From contig DIDT01000034.1 in assembly GCA_002418285.1 (NCBI GenBank), positions 1 through 64,000 on the forward strand: a stretch of DNA of 64,000 nt, written 5' to 3'. Shown here piece by piece: positions 35,825-44,583 of the stretch. The DNA comes from Phycisphaerales bacterium UBA5793 (GTDB lineage: Bacteria > Planctomycetota > Phycisphaerae > Phycisphaerales > UBA5793). Position 1 is the stretch's first letter. Every line of letters starts with the position of its first letter. The notes under the pieces were generated by a model. That model was given only the letters and a program-made list of their open reading frames with translations. It was not told the DNA's origin and did not search any database. The position numbers were made by a program, and so were the translations under genes.

Positions 35825-36916
35825 ATGTCCTCCAACGCACTGTCGTCAACAGAGTCTGCCGCTTCAGCGGCTCGCACGGCCCTCGATGCACATTTGCGCG
35901 AGATTGTGCGCTGGCACTTCTCACCCGAAACCGGCACGCCGATCTGGCTCGACTGGGCGAAGAAAGCCGGCTGGAGCCCGATCGAGAAGATCAAGACAAT
36001 TGATGACCTGGTGCGGTTTCCCAACTTCGCCGACGAGTCGCTGCGCAACGAACCGCTCGAGCGGTGGATTCCTGCTGCCTACAAGGGCCGGCCGTTCACC
36101 ATCTTTGAAACGGGCGGCACGACCGGCATGCCCAAGCAGCGGATTGGCTGGGATGACTACAAGACTGACTACGAACAGTTTTCGGAGACGCTCTCAGACG
36201 TCGAGTTTCCCCGCAACGGCTACTGGCTGATGATGGGGCCGACCGGGCCGCGCCGTCTGCGCCTGGCGATCGAGCACCTCGCCAACCATCGCGGCTGCTC
36301 GTGTTTCTTTGTCGATCTCGATCCGCGCTGGGTGAAAAAGCTCATCTCGAGCAAGCAATTCGATCAGGCCAAGGCGTATATGGAGCACGTCGTGGATCAG
36401 GCGGTGACCATCCTGACGCATCGGCGCGTCGATGCGCTCTTCACCACGCCCAAGCTGCTCGAAGCTCTGGCTGAAAAGACCTCGATTCCCGAGTCGGGCA
36501 TCAAGGGGGTTTTCTGCGGCGGTACAACGATGGAGCCGCAGTACACGCGGTTCCTCGTCGAAGAGGTCCTCGAACGCAGAACGAAGTTCGTGCCCACCTA
36601 CGGCAACACGCTGATGGGTCTGGCGTGCCATAAGCCGCTCACGCCAGAGGACCGGTACTCGATCACCTACTACGCGCCCCAGCCACGCGCGATGCTGCGC
36701 GTGGTCGACCCAGATCAGCCCGAGCGAGTGGTCGAATACGATCAATGGGGTCGAGTCGAACTGACGACATTGACGCGAGAGTTCTTCATGCCGCGTTTTC
36801 TCGAGCGCGATGAGGCAATTCGCCGCCGGCCCTGCGAGCAGTACGCATGGGACGGCGTCGGGGAAGTGCGGCCGTATGGAGCAACCAAAGCGGTGATTGT
36901 CGAGGGTGTGTATTGA
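35825..36916 (+). CDS. EhpF-like adenylate-forming enzyme (short ANL family)
   Basis: 363 residues; ATG at 35825 (a GTG at 35822 is also possible). The ATP-binding P-loop of the ANL superfamily is clear (FETGGTTGMPK, ~residue 100), with later VFCGGTTMEP and YGNTLMGLACH. The protein lacks the ~120-residue C-terminal domain of full-length acyl-CoA ligases. This short form is known from EhpF, which activates a carboxylate for reduction by an aldehyde-dehydrogenase-like partner in phenazine-type biosynthesis, and from LuxE in the bioluminescence fatty-acid reductase. The next gene, overlapping by TTGA, encodes just such a partner. Inferred reaction: carboxylate + ATP to acyl-AMP, handed to the reductase. 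Confidence 0.72.
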   Translation: MSSNALSSTESAASAARTALDAHLREIVRWHFSPETGTPIWLDWAKKAGWSPIEKIKTIDDLVRFPNFADESLRNEPLERWIPAAYKGRPFTIFETGGTTGMPKQRIGWDDYKTDYEQFSETLSDVEFPRNGYWLMMGPTGPRRLRLAIEHLANHRGCSCFFVDLDPRWVKKLISSKQFDQAKAYMEHVVDQAVTILTHRRVDALFTTPKLLEALAEKTSIPESGIKGVFCGGTTMEPQYTRFLVEEVLERRTKFVPTYGNTLMGLACHKPLTPEDRYSITYYAPQPRAMLRVVDPDQPERVVEYDQWGRVELTTLTREFFMPRFLERDEAIRRRPCEQYAWDGVGEVRPYGATKAVIVEGVY

Positions 36917-38337
36917 GTCTGCCGCACTTTCCAATCCTGCGCTGGGGTGAGGCGTACGAGAGTCTCGACGTGGACACGGTGGTGCACTTCGCGACCGGCG
37001 AAGAGCTGTGCCAGGTTTCGCAGGCCAATCCGGGGTTGATTACGCGCGACATGCGCCAGGCGCATCGAGCCCGCGCTGCGCTCCGAGCCATCCCCTGCGA
37101 TGAACTCTGCCGACGCCTCTCCAGGGCCGCGGACCTCTTCACGACAGCCAATTTACCAATGGGCAGCGGAACGCAGTCACCCGACGAGTTTGTCCGCTGC
37201 CAGTCGGCCACCACGGGGCTTCCCGAGCACATGTGCCGCTTCAACATGAGCAAGCTGCATCACGTGCTCACAAACCTCGATGCGATTCTCAATTCACTGA
37301 CGCGCGGCCTCAGCCGCTCGATCATGACTCAGGGATACGGCGTCGAGGGCGAGGTCATGCGCAGCATGCAGGCCAACTCGCCGGTGCTGGGCATGGTGCT
37401 GCCATCCAATTCGCCGGGCACACACGGCCTGTGGTTACCGGTGCCGGCTCTGCAGATCGGGCTCGTGCTCAAACCCGGCCCGCTCGAACCGTGGACGCCG
37501 TTTCGCATGGCCCAGGCCTTTTTTGAGGCTGGGCTGCCGCGCGAATCGATCGGTCTGTATCCCGGTGGCGCCGAGGTTGGCATGGCGGTGGTGAGCCACG
37601 TGCAGCGGACGATGATCTTTGGCAGCAAAGCGACGGTCGAGCAGTACCGCGGCAACCCGGCCGTGCAGGTGCATGGCCCGGGCTTCAGCAAGATCCTCTT
37701 CGGCGATGACTGCGTAGACGATTGGGAGCACTATCTAGATCTGATGGTCGACAGCATCCTGCTCAACGGCGGGCGCGGCTGCATCAACTGTTCCGGCATC
37801 TGGGTCTCGCGTCACTCGCGGGAGATTGCTGATGCCCTGGCGCAGCGACTCGGACCGGTAGCCCCCCTGCCGCCGACTGATCCCAAAGCGCCGCTCGCCG
37901 CGTTTACCATCGCGGCGCAGGCCCAGGGTGTGAACACGATGATCGAGAACGGCTTGCGGGAGAACGGCGTTGAGGATCTAACGGCCAAGTACCGCGGCGG
38001 CGATCGGCTGGTGAGCGAGACCCGCTGCGCCTACCTGCGACCGACCATCATCCACTGCGATTCGCCCAAGCGCGGCCTGGCGAATACCGAGTTCATGTTT
38101 CCATTTGCGAGCGTTGTTGAATGCCCGCAGAGCGAGATGCTGTCGGCCATAGGCGACACGCTGGTTGGAACCGTCATCAGCCATGACGAGACATTCCGTC
38201 GGGCCGCCGTAGATGCAACGAACATCGACCGGCTCAACCTTGGCGCCGTGCCGACGACGAAACTGAACTGGCTCCAGCCGCATGAAGGCAACATCATCAG
38301 TTTCCTGTACCGCGAGCGGGCGCTGCAGGTCGAGTGA
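36913..38337 (+). CDS. LuxC/EhpG-like acyl reductase (aldehyde dehydrogenase superfamily)
   Basis: 474 residues with a TTG start at 36913 (MSLPHFPILRW) overlapping the stop of the adenylating enzyme. Aldehyde-dehydrogenase superfamily features: VLPSNSPGTHGLWLPVPAL and LVLKPGPLEPWTPFRMAQAFFEAGLP for nucleotide binding, MIFGSKATVEQY, and the nucleophile region NGGRGCINCSGIWVS. Companion enzymes LuxC and EhpG take an activated acyl group onto the cysteine and reduce it with NADPH to the aldehyde. Gene pairing with an EhpF-like protein and an alcohol dehydrogenase just downstream supports a carboxylate-to-aldehyde-to-alcohol route, in either direction. Confidence 0.72.
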   Translation: MSLPHFPILRWGEAYESLDVDTVVHFATGEELCQVSQANPGLITRDMRQAHRARAALRAIPCDELCRRLSRAADLFTTANLPMGSGTQSPDEFVRCQSATTGLPEHMCRFNMSKLHHVLTNLDAILNSLTRGLSRSIMTQGYGVEGEVMRSMQANSPVLGMVLPSNSPGTHGLWLPVPALQIGLVLKPGPLEPWTPFRMAQAFFEAGLPRESIGLYPGGAEVGMAVVSHVQRTMIFGSKATVEQYRGNPAVQVHGPGFSKILFGDDCVDDWEHYLDLMVDSILLNGGRGCINCSGIWVSRHSREIADALAQRLGPVAPLPPTDPKAPLAAFTIAAQAQGVNTMIENGLRENGVEDLTAKYRGGDRLVSETRCAYLRPTIIHCDSPKRGLANTEFMFPFASVVECPQSEMLSAIGDTLVGTVISHDETFRRAAVDATNIDRLNLGAVPTTKLNWLQPHEGNIISFLYRERALQVE

Positions 38338-38369
38338 GACGGCCAAGGACTCTTGAATCGCAGGCCAAC

Positions 38370-39545
38370 ATGATCGATCGACAGGAACCGCAATTCGAAA
38401 CGGCGACATCGACGCGCATCGTCTTCGGTGCGGGCGCCGTCGATCGACTCGGTTCGCTCGTGCGCGAGCATGGCGGATCGCGCGTGCTCTTCGTGACTGA
38501 CCCGGGGTTGGTCAAAGCCGGGCACGCCGCCAGAGCGATCGATCTCCTGCGAACCGCCGGTCTTGATGTGGCCGCCTTCGACGCCGTACGGCCGAATCCA
38601 ACGGATCGAGATGTCGAAGCATGCCTGGCCGTTGCCCGCCAACAGCCCATCGACTTCTTCGTGGCATTGGGGGGCGGCAGCAGCATCGACGCGGCCAAAG
38701 GGTGCAACTTCCTTCTGACCAACGGCGGGGCCATGCGCGACTATAAGGGGCATGGCAGAGTCCACACGCCGCTGCTTCCATTGATCGCCGTGCCGACCAC
38801 CGCCGGCACGGGCAGCGAGGTGCAGTCATTCGCACTGATCGCCGATGAGCAGACGCACATGAAGATGGCGTGCGGCGATAGTTCAGCAGCGCCGCGCGTC
38901 GCGGTGCTCGATCCCAACCTGGCCACAACGCAGCCCAAGAGCGTCATTGCCGCAAGTGGGATTGATGCGATTTCACATGCGGTCGAATCCACAGTGGCCC
39001 GGAACGCCACGCCGGAATCGCGGAAGTTTGCAACTGGGTCGTTTGTGCGCAGCGCCAGGCACTTCGAACGCGTGCTGGCCAATGCACACGACACGGAGGC
39101 GCAGGGTGAGATGCTGCTGGCCGCCAGCATGGCCGGGATTTCCATCGAGAAGAGCATGCTTGGCATCGCGCACTCGCTGGCCAATCCGCTGACGGCGCAT
39201 TACAACATGGTTCACGGTCGGGCGGTGGGGCTGATGCTGCCGCACGTGGTGCGTCACAACGCGGCAGATCGAGGGGCGGCCCACTGGTACGCGAGCCTCG
39301 CGAGAGAGGCGTCGCTGGTAGACGATTCGGAATCGGATGAGCACGCCATTGACAGCCTCGTAGCCGCTCTCTCGCAATTCCTCGTTGCCGGCGGCCTGCC
39401 AACCACATTGACAACGGCTGGTGTACAGAAGGATCACCTGGCGGCGCTGGCCGAGGAGGCCGCTGCACAATGGACCGCCCGATTCAACCCGCGTGAAGTG
39501 ACCTCGGCGGATCTGCTAGCCCTTTATGATCAGGCGTTCGGTTGA
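38370..39545 (+). CDS. Iron-containing alcohol dehydrogenase
   Basis: 391 residues from ATG at 38370. Group III alcohol dehydrogenase features: FGAGAVDRL at the start of the nucleotide-binding fold, VALGGGSSIDAAKGCNF, PLIAVPTTAGTGSEVQSFALI, and metal ligands in DAISHAVES, GIAHSLANPLTAHYNMVHG (two histidines). The family interconverts aldehydes and alcohols with NAD(P)H. It lies 32 bases after the acyl reductase and probably acts on its aldehyde product. Substrate unknown. Confidence 0.9.
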   Translation: MIDRQEPQFETATSTRIVFGAGAVDRLGSLVREHGGSRVLFVTDPGLVKAGHAARAIDLLRTAGLDVAAFDAVRPNPTDRDVEACLAVARQQPIDFFVALGGGSSIDAAKGCNFLLTNGGAMRDYKGHGRVHTPLLPLIAVPTTAGTGSEVQSFALIADEQTHMKMACGDSSAAPRVAVLDPNLATTQPKSVIAASGIDAISHAVESTVARNATPESRKFATGSFVRSARHFERVLANAHDTEAQGEMLLAASMAGISIEKSMLGIAHSLANPLTAHYNMVHGRAVGLMLPHVVRHNAADRGAAHWYASLAREASLVDDSESDEHAIDSLVAALSQFLVAGGLPTTLTTAGVQKDHLAALAEEAAAQWTARFNPREVTSADLLALYDQAFG

Positions 39546-39628
39546 GTGACTCGCAACGAGCCGTATGGATGATGATTCGGGCGGTAGAATCCGGCTTGTT
39601 TCGCAGCAGTGCCCCTACACTAGGATCG

Positions 39629-40840
39629 ATGCGCTTGCAATCCGGTTCACTCCAATACGTCGCATCCCTGGCGCTTGCTGTGGCGATCGGCCCGGCCGCA
39701 TGCAAGAAGGCTGCGCCAGAGGACCAAGCACCGGCGAACGCCAGCGTCGGCACACCGGTTCAGCAGAGCGTCGAACATGACTGGCCAATGTTTCGCGGCG
39801 ACCGGCCTCAGACTGGCGTTGCGGCCGGCTCATTGACCGTGCCGCTCAAACTGAATTGGACCTTCAACGCAACGGAAGCGATTACGTCTTCACCAGTCGT
39901 TCAAGCCGGTCGCGTTTATGTCGGGTCGGATGACGGGAATCTGTATGCGGTTAATCAGGCGGACGGCACGCTGGTGTGGAAGTTCGCTACGGAGGATTCG
40001 ATTGAAGCGCCTCCCATGATTCTCGACGGGGTCGTCTACATCGGTTCCTCGGACTATCGCTTTTACGCCATTGATGCGCTCAGCGGCAAGGAGAAGTGGC
40101 GATTCGAAGCAGATGAGAAGATACTGGGCGGCGCCAATTGGGTTGACGGTCCGGGTGGCGACAAGCGAATCGTCTTTGGCTGCTACGATAACATCCTTTA
40201 CTGCCTCAATGCCGCTGATGGCTCCGTGGCCTGGAAGTACGAAACAGAGAACTACATCAACGGCACCCCGGCCGTTGAAGCCGGGCGAATTGTCTTCGGC
40301 GGATGCGATTCGTTTCTGCACGTCGTGAATGCAGCCGATGGGACGGTCAACAAGCACATCGCGCTGGGCGAAGAGTGTTACGTGGCCGGATCCGTCGGGA
40401 TGGCGGGCGGCCGTGTGTACCTGGGTCACTACGGCAATGCGTTTGTCTGCATCGAACTGGCGTCGGGCGAAACGAACTGGACGTATCCCAGCCCCCGGTT
40501 TCCATTTTTCTCTGCTCCGTCTATCGGCGATGATCGAGTGTACTTTGGGGGGCGGGACAAACAGGTGCATTGCGTTAATCGCGCGACCGGCGAGGGGATC
40601 TGGACCTTTCCGACGACGCGCCAGGTGGATTCATCGCCCGTACTCTGTGATGGCAAGATTGTCATTGGTTCCGGAGATGGGCGCTTGTTTGTACTGGATT
40701 CTGCAACGGGAAGCGAGTTGTGGTCATATGACCTTGGGAAGTCGATCGTGTCTTCGCCCGCAGTTGTGGATGGACTGATCCTGATCGGATGCAACGATGG
40801 CGGGCTCTATGCGTTCGACCCGGCGAAAGAGAACAACTGA
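39629..40840 (+). CDS. PQQ-like beta-propeller lipoprotein
   Basis: 403 residues. ATG at 39629 is preferred over an upstream TTG at 39542 because it begins a lipoprotein signal peptide with a lipobox (IGPAAC, cysteine near residue 25) followed by KKAAPEDQAP. HDWPMFRGDRPQTG matches the WxxFRG entry of the other propellers. Blades are very regular: VYVGSDDGNLYAVNQADGTLVWKF, VYIGSSDYRFYAIDALSGKEKWRF, LYCLNAADGSVAWKY, LFVLDSATGSELWSY and GLYAFDPAKENN. This is closest in style to BamB. A lipid anchor in the periplasm is predicted, unlike the soluble paralogues. A weaker alternative is translational coupling to the dehydrogenase gene from the TTGA at 39542. Confidence 0.8.
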   Translation: MRLQSGSLQYVASLALAVAIGPAACKKAAPEDQAPANASVGTPVQQSVEHDWPMFRGDRPQTGVAAGSLTVPLKLNWTFNATEAITSSPVVQAGRVYVGSDDGNLYAVNQADGTLVWKFATEDSIEAPPMILDGVVYIGSSDYRFYAIDALSGKEKWRFEADEKILGGANWVDGPGGDKRIVFGCYDNILYCLNAADGSVAWKYETENYINGTPAVEAGRIVFGGCDSFLHVVNAADGTVNKHIALGEECYVAGSVGMAGGRVYLGHYGNAFVCIELASGETNWTYPSPRFPFFSAPSIGDDRVYFGGRDKQVHCVNRATGEGIWTFPTTRQVDSSPVLCDGKIVIGSGDGRLFVLDSATGSELWSYDLGKSIVSSPAVVDGLILIGCNDGGLYAFDPAKENN

Positions 40841-40850
40841 TGACTCAGCC

Positions 40851-42194
40851 ATGACAGAACAGACCTCGCACAATCTCCCGATTCTCCATGAAGGCAAGCG
40901 TGAGGAGACCACGGCCGGGAACTACTTCGTGGCCAACTACCCGCCGTTCTCTTTCTGGTCACCGGATCAGAACGTGAAGGTTCATGATCTGCTCTCCAGC
41001 GAGGCGCCAACCAATGTGCCGCTTGGGCTGTACATCCATATTCCCTTCTGCCGCAAGCGGTGTGATTTCTGCTACTTCAAGGTCTACACGGACAAGAACT
41101 CGCGCGAGATTCATCGCTACCTGGATGCGGTGATTGCCGAGGCGGCCAGGTACGCGCAGCACCCCTACCTTGCGGACCGGGCGCCGCGATTCGTGTACTT
41201 CGGAGGGGGTACTCCTTCCTATCTTTCAGCCCAGCAACTGGAGTATCTCTTCCGCGGTCTGCAGCGCTACTTCGCGTGGGATCGTGCCGAAGAGATCGCC
41301 TTCGAGTGCGAACCGGGCACACTGCAGGAGAACAAGATCAAGGCTCTGCGCGAGTTGGGCGTTACGCGCCTGAGCCTGGGTGTGGAGAACTTCGATCCGA
41401 CGATTCTCGAGATCAACAACCGCGCCCACCGGGCTGTTGAGATTGATCGGGCTTACAACTATGCCCGCGAAGTCGGATTCCAGCAGATCAACATCGACCT
41501 GATAGCCGGGATGGTCGGCGAGACTCAAAGCAACTGGGAATCTTGCATCGAGAAGACGATCGCCATGAAGCCCGAGAGCGTCACCATCTACCAGATGGAG
41601 ATCCCTTTCAACACGACGATCTACCAGCGCATGAAAGATGGCGGTCAGGAGATTGCCCCGGTGGCCGACTGGCGAACGAAGCGGCGCTGGGTCGAGGAGG
41701 CCTTCGCCCACCTGGAAGCCGAGGGTTATATCATCGGCAGTGCCTACACCGCGGTGCGCGACAAGAGTGTGGAGTTTCTCTATCGCGATGCGCTCTGGAC
41801 TGGAGCCGACATGCTCGGCCTGGGGGTGTCGTCCTTCTCGCACCTTGGCGGCATCCACTTCCAGAATGAACACCGATTTGAGCCGTATGTTGAGAGCATT
41901 GAGGCTGGAAACCTGCCGATCCACCGGTCGATGGTTCTGACGCCCGAAGAGAAATTGATTCGCGAATTCGTGCTGCAGATGAAACTCGGCCACGTTGAGG
42001 ACGCGTACTTCAGGAACAAGTTCGGCGTGAGTGTCATCGATCGATTCCGCGCTCCGTTACTAGAGCATGCGGAGAATGGATATGTGGCGATCGATAATGG
42101 GACGATTCGAGCCAACCGCAACGGCCTGCTCCAAATCGACCGACTCCTGCACGCATTCTTCCTCGATCGCCACCGGGATGCACGGTACGCGTAG
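40851..42194 (+). CDS. Radical SAM protein, HemW/coproporphyrinogen-oxidase-like
   Basis: 447 residues from ATG at 40851. The [4Fe-4S] motif CRKRCDFCYF (C-x3-C-x2-C) follows LYIHIPF, and FVYFGGGTPSYLSAQQL, FECEPGTLQENKI, LGVTRLSLGVENFDPTIL and INIDLIAGMVGET are standard for the HemN/HemW group. The family includes heme chaperones, coproporphyrinogen III dehydrogenases and several enzymes recruited to secondary metabolism. The C-terminal winged-helix-like part (LTPEEKLIREFVLQMKLG) is kept. Tyrosine/phenylalanine after the last cysteine (CYFKVY) differs from the usual HemW CDF, so a specialised substrate is possible. It lies in the block with the ligases and flavoprotein. Confidence 0.8.
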   Translation: MTEQTSHNLPILHEGKREETTAGNYFVANYPPFSFWSPDQNVKVHDLLSSEAPTNVPLGLYIHIPFCRKRCDFCYFKVYTDKNSREIHRYLDAVIAEAARYAQHPYLADRAPRFVYFGGGTPSYLSAQQLEYLFRGLQRYFAWDRAEEIAFECEPGTLQENKIKALRELGVTRLSLGVENFDPTILEINNRAHRAVEIDRAYNYAREVGFQQINIDLIAGMVGETQSNWESCIEKTIAMKPESVTIYQMEIPFNTTIYQRMKDGGQEIAPVADWRTKRRWVEEAFAHLEAEGYIIGSAYTAVRDKSVEFLYRDALWTGADMLGLGVSSFSHLGGIHFQNEHRFEPYVESIEAGNLPIHRSMVLTPEEKLIREFVLQMKLGHVEDAYFRNKFGVSVIDRFRAPLLEHAENGYVAIDNGTIRANRNGLLQIDRLLHAFFLDRHRDARYA

Positions 42195-42208
42195 CGCGAC
42201 CCTCGGCC

Positions 42209-43540
42209 ATGCGAATCGTTCAACTCATTCCCGGCACCGGAAGCTTCTACTGCGGCAGTTGTCTGCGCGACAATACGCTGGGGCACGCGCTGCGGCGACG
42301 CGGTCATGACGTGCACATGGTGCCGCTCTACCTGCCTTTCATGCTCGAACATCATGAACCCGAGGAGCGTGAGCCGGTGTTCCTGGGCGGGATCAACATG
42401 TACCTGCATCAGAAGGCGCCCATCCTGTCGCGACTGCCGGAGTGGATGACGCGCTGGCTTGATGCGCCTGGACTGCTGCGCTGGGCGTCAAAGCGCAGCG
42501 ACATGACCGGGGCGGCGGAACTGGGCGACCTGACGCTATCAACGCTGGGCGGCCGCCATGGACGTCAGGCGTCCGAGGTTGATCATCTCATCAAGTGGCT
42601 GCGCAGCGAGCCGCGCCCCGACGTCATCCTCCTGTCCAACGCAATGCTCTGTGGGTTGGTCGAGCCGCTGGCCGAAGAAGTCCGCTGTCCGATTGTCTGT
42701 TCACTGCAGGGCGAGGCGCCGTTTCTTGACACGCTGCCCGAGAGTCATCGCGAAGAGGCGTGGAGGCTGATGCGCGAGCAGACTCGCGGTGTACGGAAGT
42801 TCATCGCGGTGAGTCGGTACTATGGCGATCTGATGGCCGAGAGGCTTGGCATCGATGACGATCGCATCGAGGTGATCTACAACGGTATCGAGTTGGATGA
42901 TCTGGTCGAACCGGTGATCGATACACACGAGAATCGAGAGCCGACGATCGGCTATCTTGCTCGCCTGTGCGCGGACAAGGGATTACACACACTGTGCGCG
43001 GCGTTTGTCCTTCTCAAGCGGCGACCTGAGTTTGCCGCACTGCGACTGCGAGCGGCAGGCGCCATGCTCAAGGGAGATCGGCCGTTTGTCGAGGAGCAAC
43101 GGCGGCGATTGCGCGATGCCGGTGTGCTGGCGGATGCGGCGTTCCTCCCCAACATCGAGCGCGACGCGAAGGTGAGTTTGCTGCACCGTCTGGACGTTCT
43201 CTCAGTGCCGGCGACATACGGCGAGTCGTTTGGCCTCTACATCATTGAGGCGCTGGCCTGTGGCGTTCCCGTCGTGCAACCTCGTCACGCGTCTTTTCCT
43301 GAACTGCTCGAGGCCACGGGAGGCGGGATTCTTTGTGAGCCGGACGATCCGCAGTCGCTGGCGGATGCCTTGGCCGTGCTGTTGCTCGACCACCCTCGCG
43401 CGGCGGCACTGGGCGCTGCCGGTCGAGCTGGCGTGCGAGGGCGTTTCCACGCCGACCGTATGGCCCGGGAGGTCGAAGAGATGTGTATGATGCTCACTTC
43501 CGACTCCGCGCGTCCCGAGCCGGATCCCTTGCCCGCCTGA
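42209..43540 (+). CDS. Glycosyltransferase family 4
   Basis: 443 residues from ATG at 42209, 14 bases after the radical SAM gene. The GT-B layout is clear: N-terminal LIPGTGSFYCGSCLRDNTLGHALRRRGHDVHMVPLYLP for acceptor binding, then the nucleotide-sugar half with VIYNGIELDDL, IGYLARLCADKGLHTL and the E-x7-E motif ESFGLYIIEAL followed by ACGVPVVQP. It transfers a sugar from a nucleotide-sugar donor with retention of configuration. The N-terminal motif FYCGSCLRDN is seen in a planctomycete-rich subgroup of GT4. The acceptor may be the aromatic product of the surrounding genes or a cell-surface glycan. Confidence 0.85.
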   Translation: MRIVQLIPGTGSFYCGSCLRDNTLGHALRRRGHDVHMVPLYLPFMLEHHEPEEREPVFLGGINMYLHQKAPILSRLPEWMTRWLDAPGLLRWASKRSDMTGAAELGDLTLSTLGGRHGRQASEVDHLIKWLRSEPRPDVILLSNAMLCGLVEPLAEEVRCPIVCSLQGEAPFLDTLPESHREEAWRLMREQTRGVRKFIAVSRYYGDLMAERLGIDDDRIEVIYNGIELDDLVEPVIDTHENREPTIGYLARLCADKGLHTLCAAFVLLKRRPEFAALRLRAAGAMLKGDRPFVEEQRRRLRDAGVLADAAFLPNIERDAKVSLLHRLDVLSVPATYGESFGLYIIEALACGVPVVQPRHASFPELLEATGGGILCEPDDPQSLADALAVLLLDHPRAAALGAAGRAGVRGRFHADRMAREVEEMCMMLTSDSARPEPDPLPA

Positions 43541-43555
43541 GTGGTACGATCGCCC

Positions 43556-44026
43556 ATGCACTACGAGTTTCGAATGCGTCGACTGGTCGAGTTTGCCGAC
43601 ACGGACACGGCCGGGATCATGCACTTTGCCAACTATTTCCGGTTTATGGAGGCCGTCGAGCACGCGTTCGTTCGTTCGCTTGGTGAAACCGTGCACCAGC
43701 AGGATGGGTATCGCATGTCCGGCTGGCCGCGTGTCGAGGTAGCCTGCCGCTATTTCGCGCCGGTTCGGTTCCAGGATACCGTCGAAGTGCAACTGCTTGT
43801 CGAACGCAAGACAGATAAGGCCATCACGTACCAGTTCAACTTTCACAAAGTCAACAGCGACGGGACGATCGAAGGCATGCCGGTGATCGCAAGGGGCCGG
43901 GTGACGGCGCTGTACGCGACAAACCACACACCAGACGGCCGCATGAGAGCGGCAAGCATGCCCGAGGCGTTCGTCCGACTCATTGAAGTCGCTCCTCCAG
44001 AACTTCTGAGCCAGGAAGGGTCCTGA
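43556..44026 (+). CDS. 4-hydroxybenzoyl-CoA-type (hot-dog) thioesterase
   Basis: 156 residues from ATG at 43556. The hot-dog fold signature is VEFADTDTAGIMHFANYFRFMEAVEHAFVRSLG: the aspartate in DTDTAGIMHF and the following helix match the 4HBT/YbgC catalytic motif. The enzyme hydrolyses acyl- or aryl-CoA thioesters, or transfers the group. With a PaaK-like ligase two genes downstream, it may release or edit an activated aromatic acid. Confidence 0.85.
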   Translation: MHYEFRMRRLVEFADTDTAGIMHFANYFRFMEAVEHAFVRSLGETVHQQDGYRMSGWPRVEVACRYFAPVRFQDTVEVQLLVERKTDKAITYQFNFHKVNSDGTIEGMPVIARGRVTALYATNHTPDGRMRAASMPEAFVRLIEVAPPELLSQEGS

Positions 44027-44028
44027 AG

Positions 44029-44577
44029 ATGCCCGAGTCAACCTCGTCGTCTGCGTCGCTTTGGATCACATTTTCACTCATGACGGTTGCGTGCTGGGGG
44101 GTGTACGGGATTTTCCTGCACTCGGGTCAGATGAACATGGCTGACGCCGCCAACGGTCGCTACAAGGCGTTTCTGTGGGTGGGCATTGCGTACTTTCTCA
44201 TCGCTGTGCTGGCGCCGGCAGGTGTGCTGCTCGCATCGGGCGCCACGTGGTCGATGCCGGCCAAGGGGATTGCGTGGTCACTGCTGGCGGGCGTCGTCGG
44301 GGCGATCGGCGCGTTCTGTGTGCTGCTGGCGTTCGGAGCAAAGGGCAACCCGGCCGTAGTGATGTCAATCATCTTTGCCGGGGCGCCGATTGTGAACGCC
44401 GTGGTGGCGATCTGGATGCACCCACCTGAGGGGGGTGTGTCGGCGATTCGCTGGCCGTTTTTCCTAGGCATCTTGCTTGCCGCATGTGGCGGGATGCTGG
44501 TGACGCTATACAAGCCGCCGCCGTCGGCCTCCGCGCGACCGGCTGTGACGCCGCCCGTTTCGCAGGCAGATCACTGA
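44029..44577 (+). CDS. EamA/DMT-like small membrane protein (half transporter)
   Basis: 182 residues with five hydrophobic segments: SLMTVACWGVYGIFLHSG, LWVGIAYFLIAVLAPAG, IAWSLLAGVVGAIGAFCVLLAFGA, VMSIIFAGAPIVNAVVAIWM and LGILLAACGGMLVTLY. One EamA repeat of the drug/metabolite transporter superfamily is present, instead of the usual two, so it would work as a dimer. ATG at 44029 is two bases after the thioesterase stop. The role may be export of a small product or sugar-phosphate transport; this is inferred from family only. Confidence 0.65.
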   Translation: MPESTSSSASLWITFSLMTVACWGVYGIFLHSGQMNMADAANGRYKAFLWVGIAYFLIAVLAPAGVLLASGATWSMPAKGIAWSLLAGVVGAIGAFCVLLAFGAKGNPAVVMSIIFAGAPIVNAVVAIWMHPPEGGVSAIRWPFFLGILLAACGGMLVTLYKPPPSASARPAVTPPVSQADH

Positions 44578-44583
44578 GCGAGA

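Noticed and set aside
35825..39545. Bioluminescence (lux) fatty-acid reductase
   Set aside because: LuxC/LuxE-like design only; no luciferase (luxA/luxB) genes or LuxD-type transferase are present.
39542..39628. N-terminal extension of the propeller lipoprotein from TTG at 39542
   Set aside because: It would place 29 residues before a clear lipoprotein signal peptide and hide it; the ATG at 39629 has AGGA upstream and fits the lipobox.
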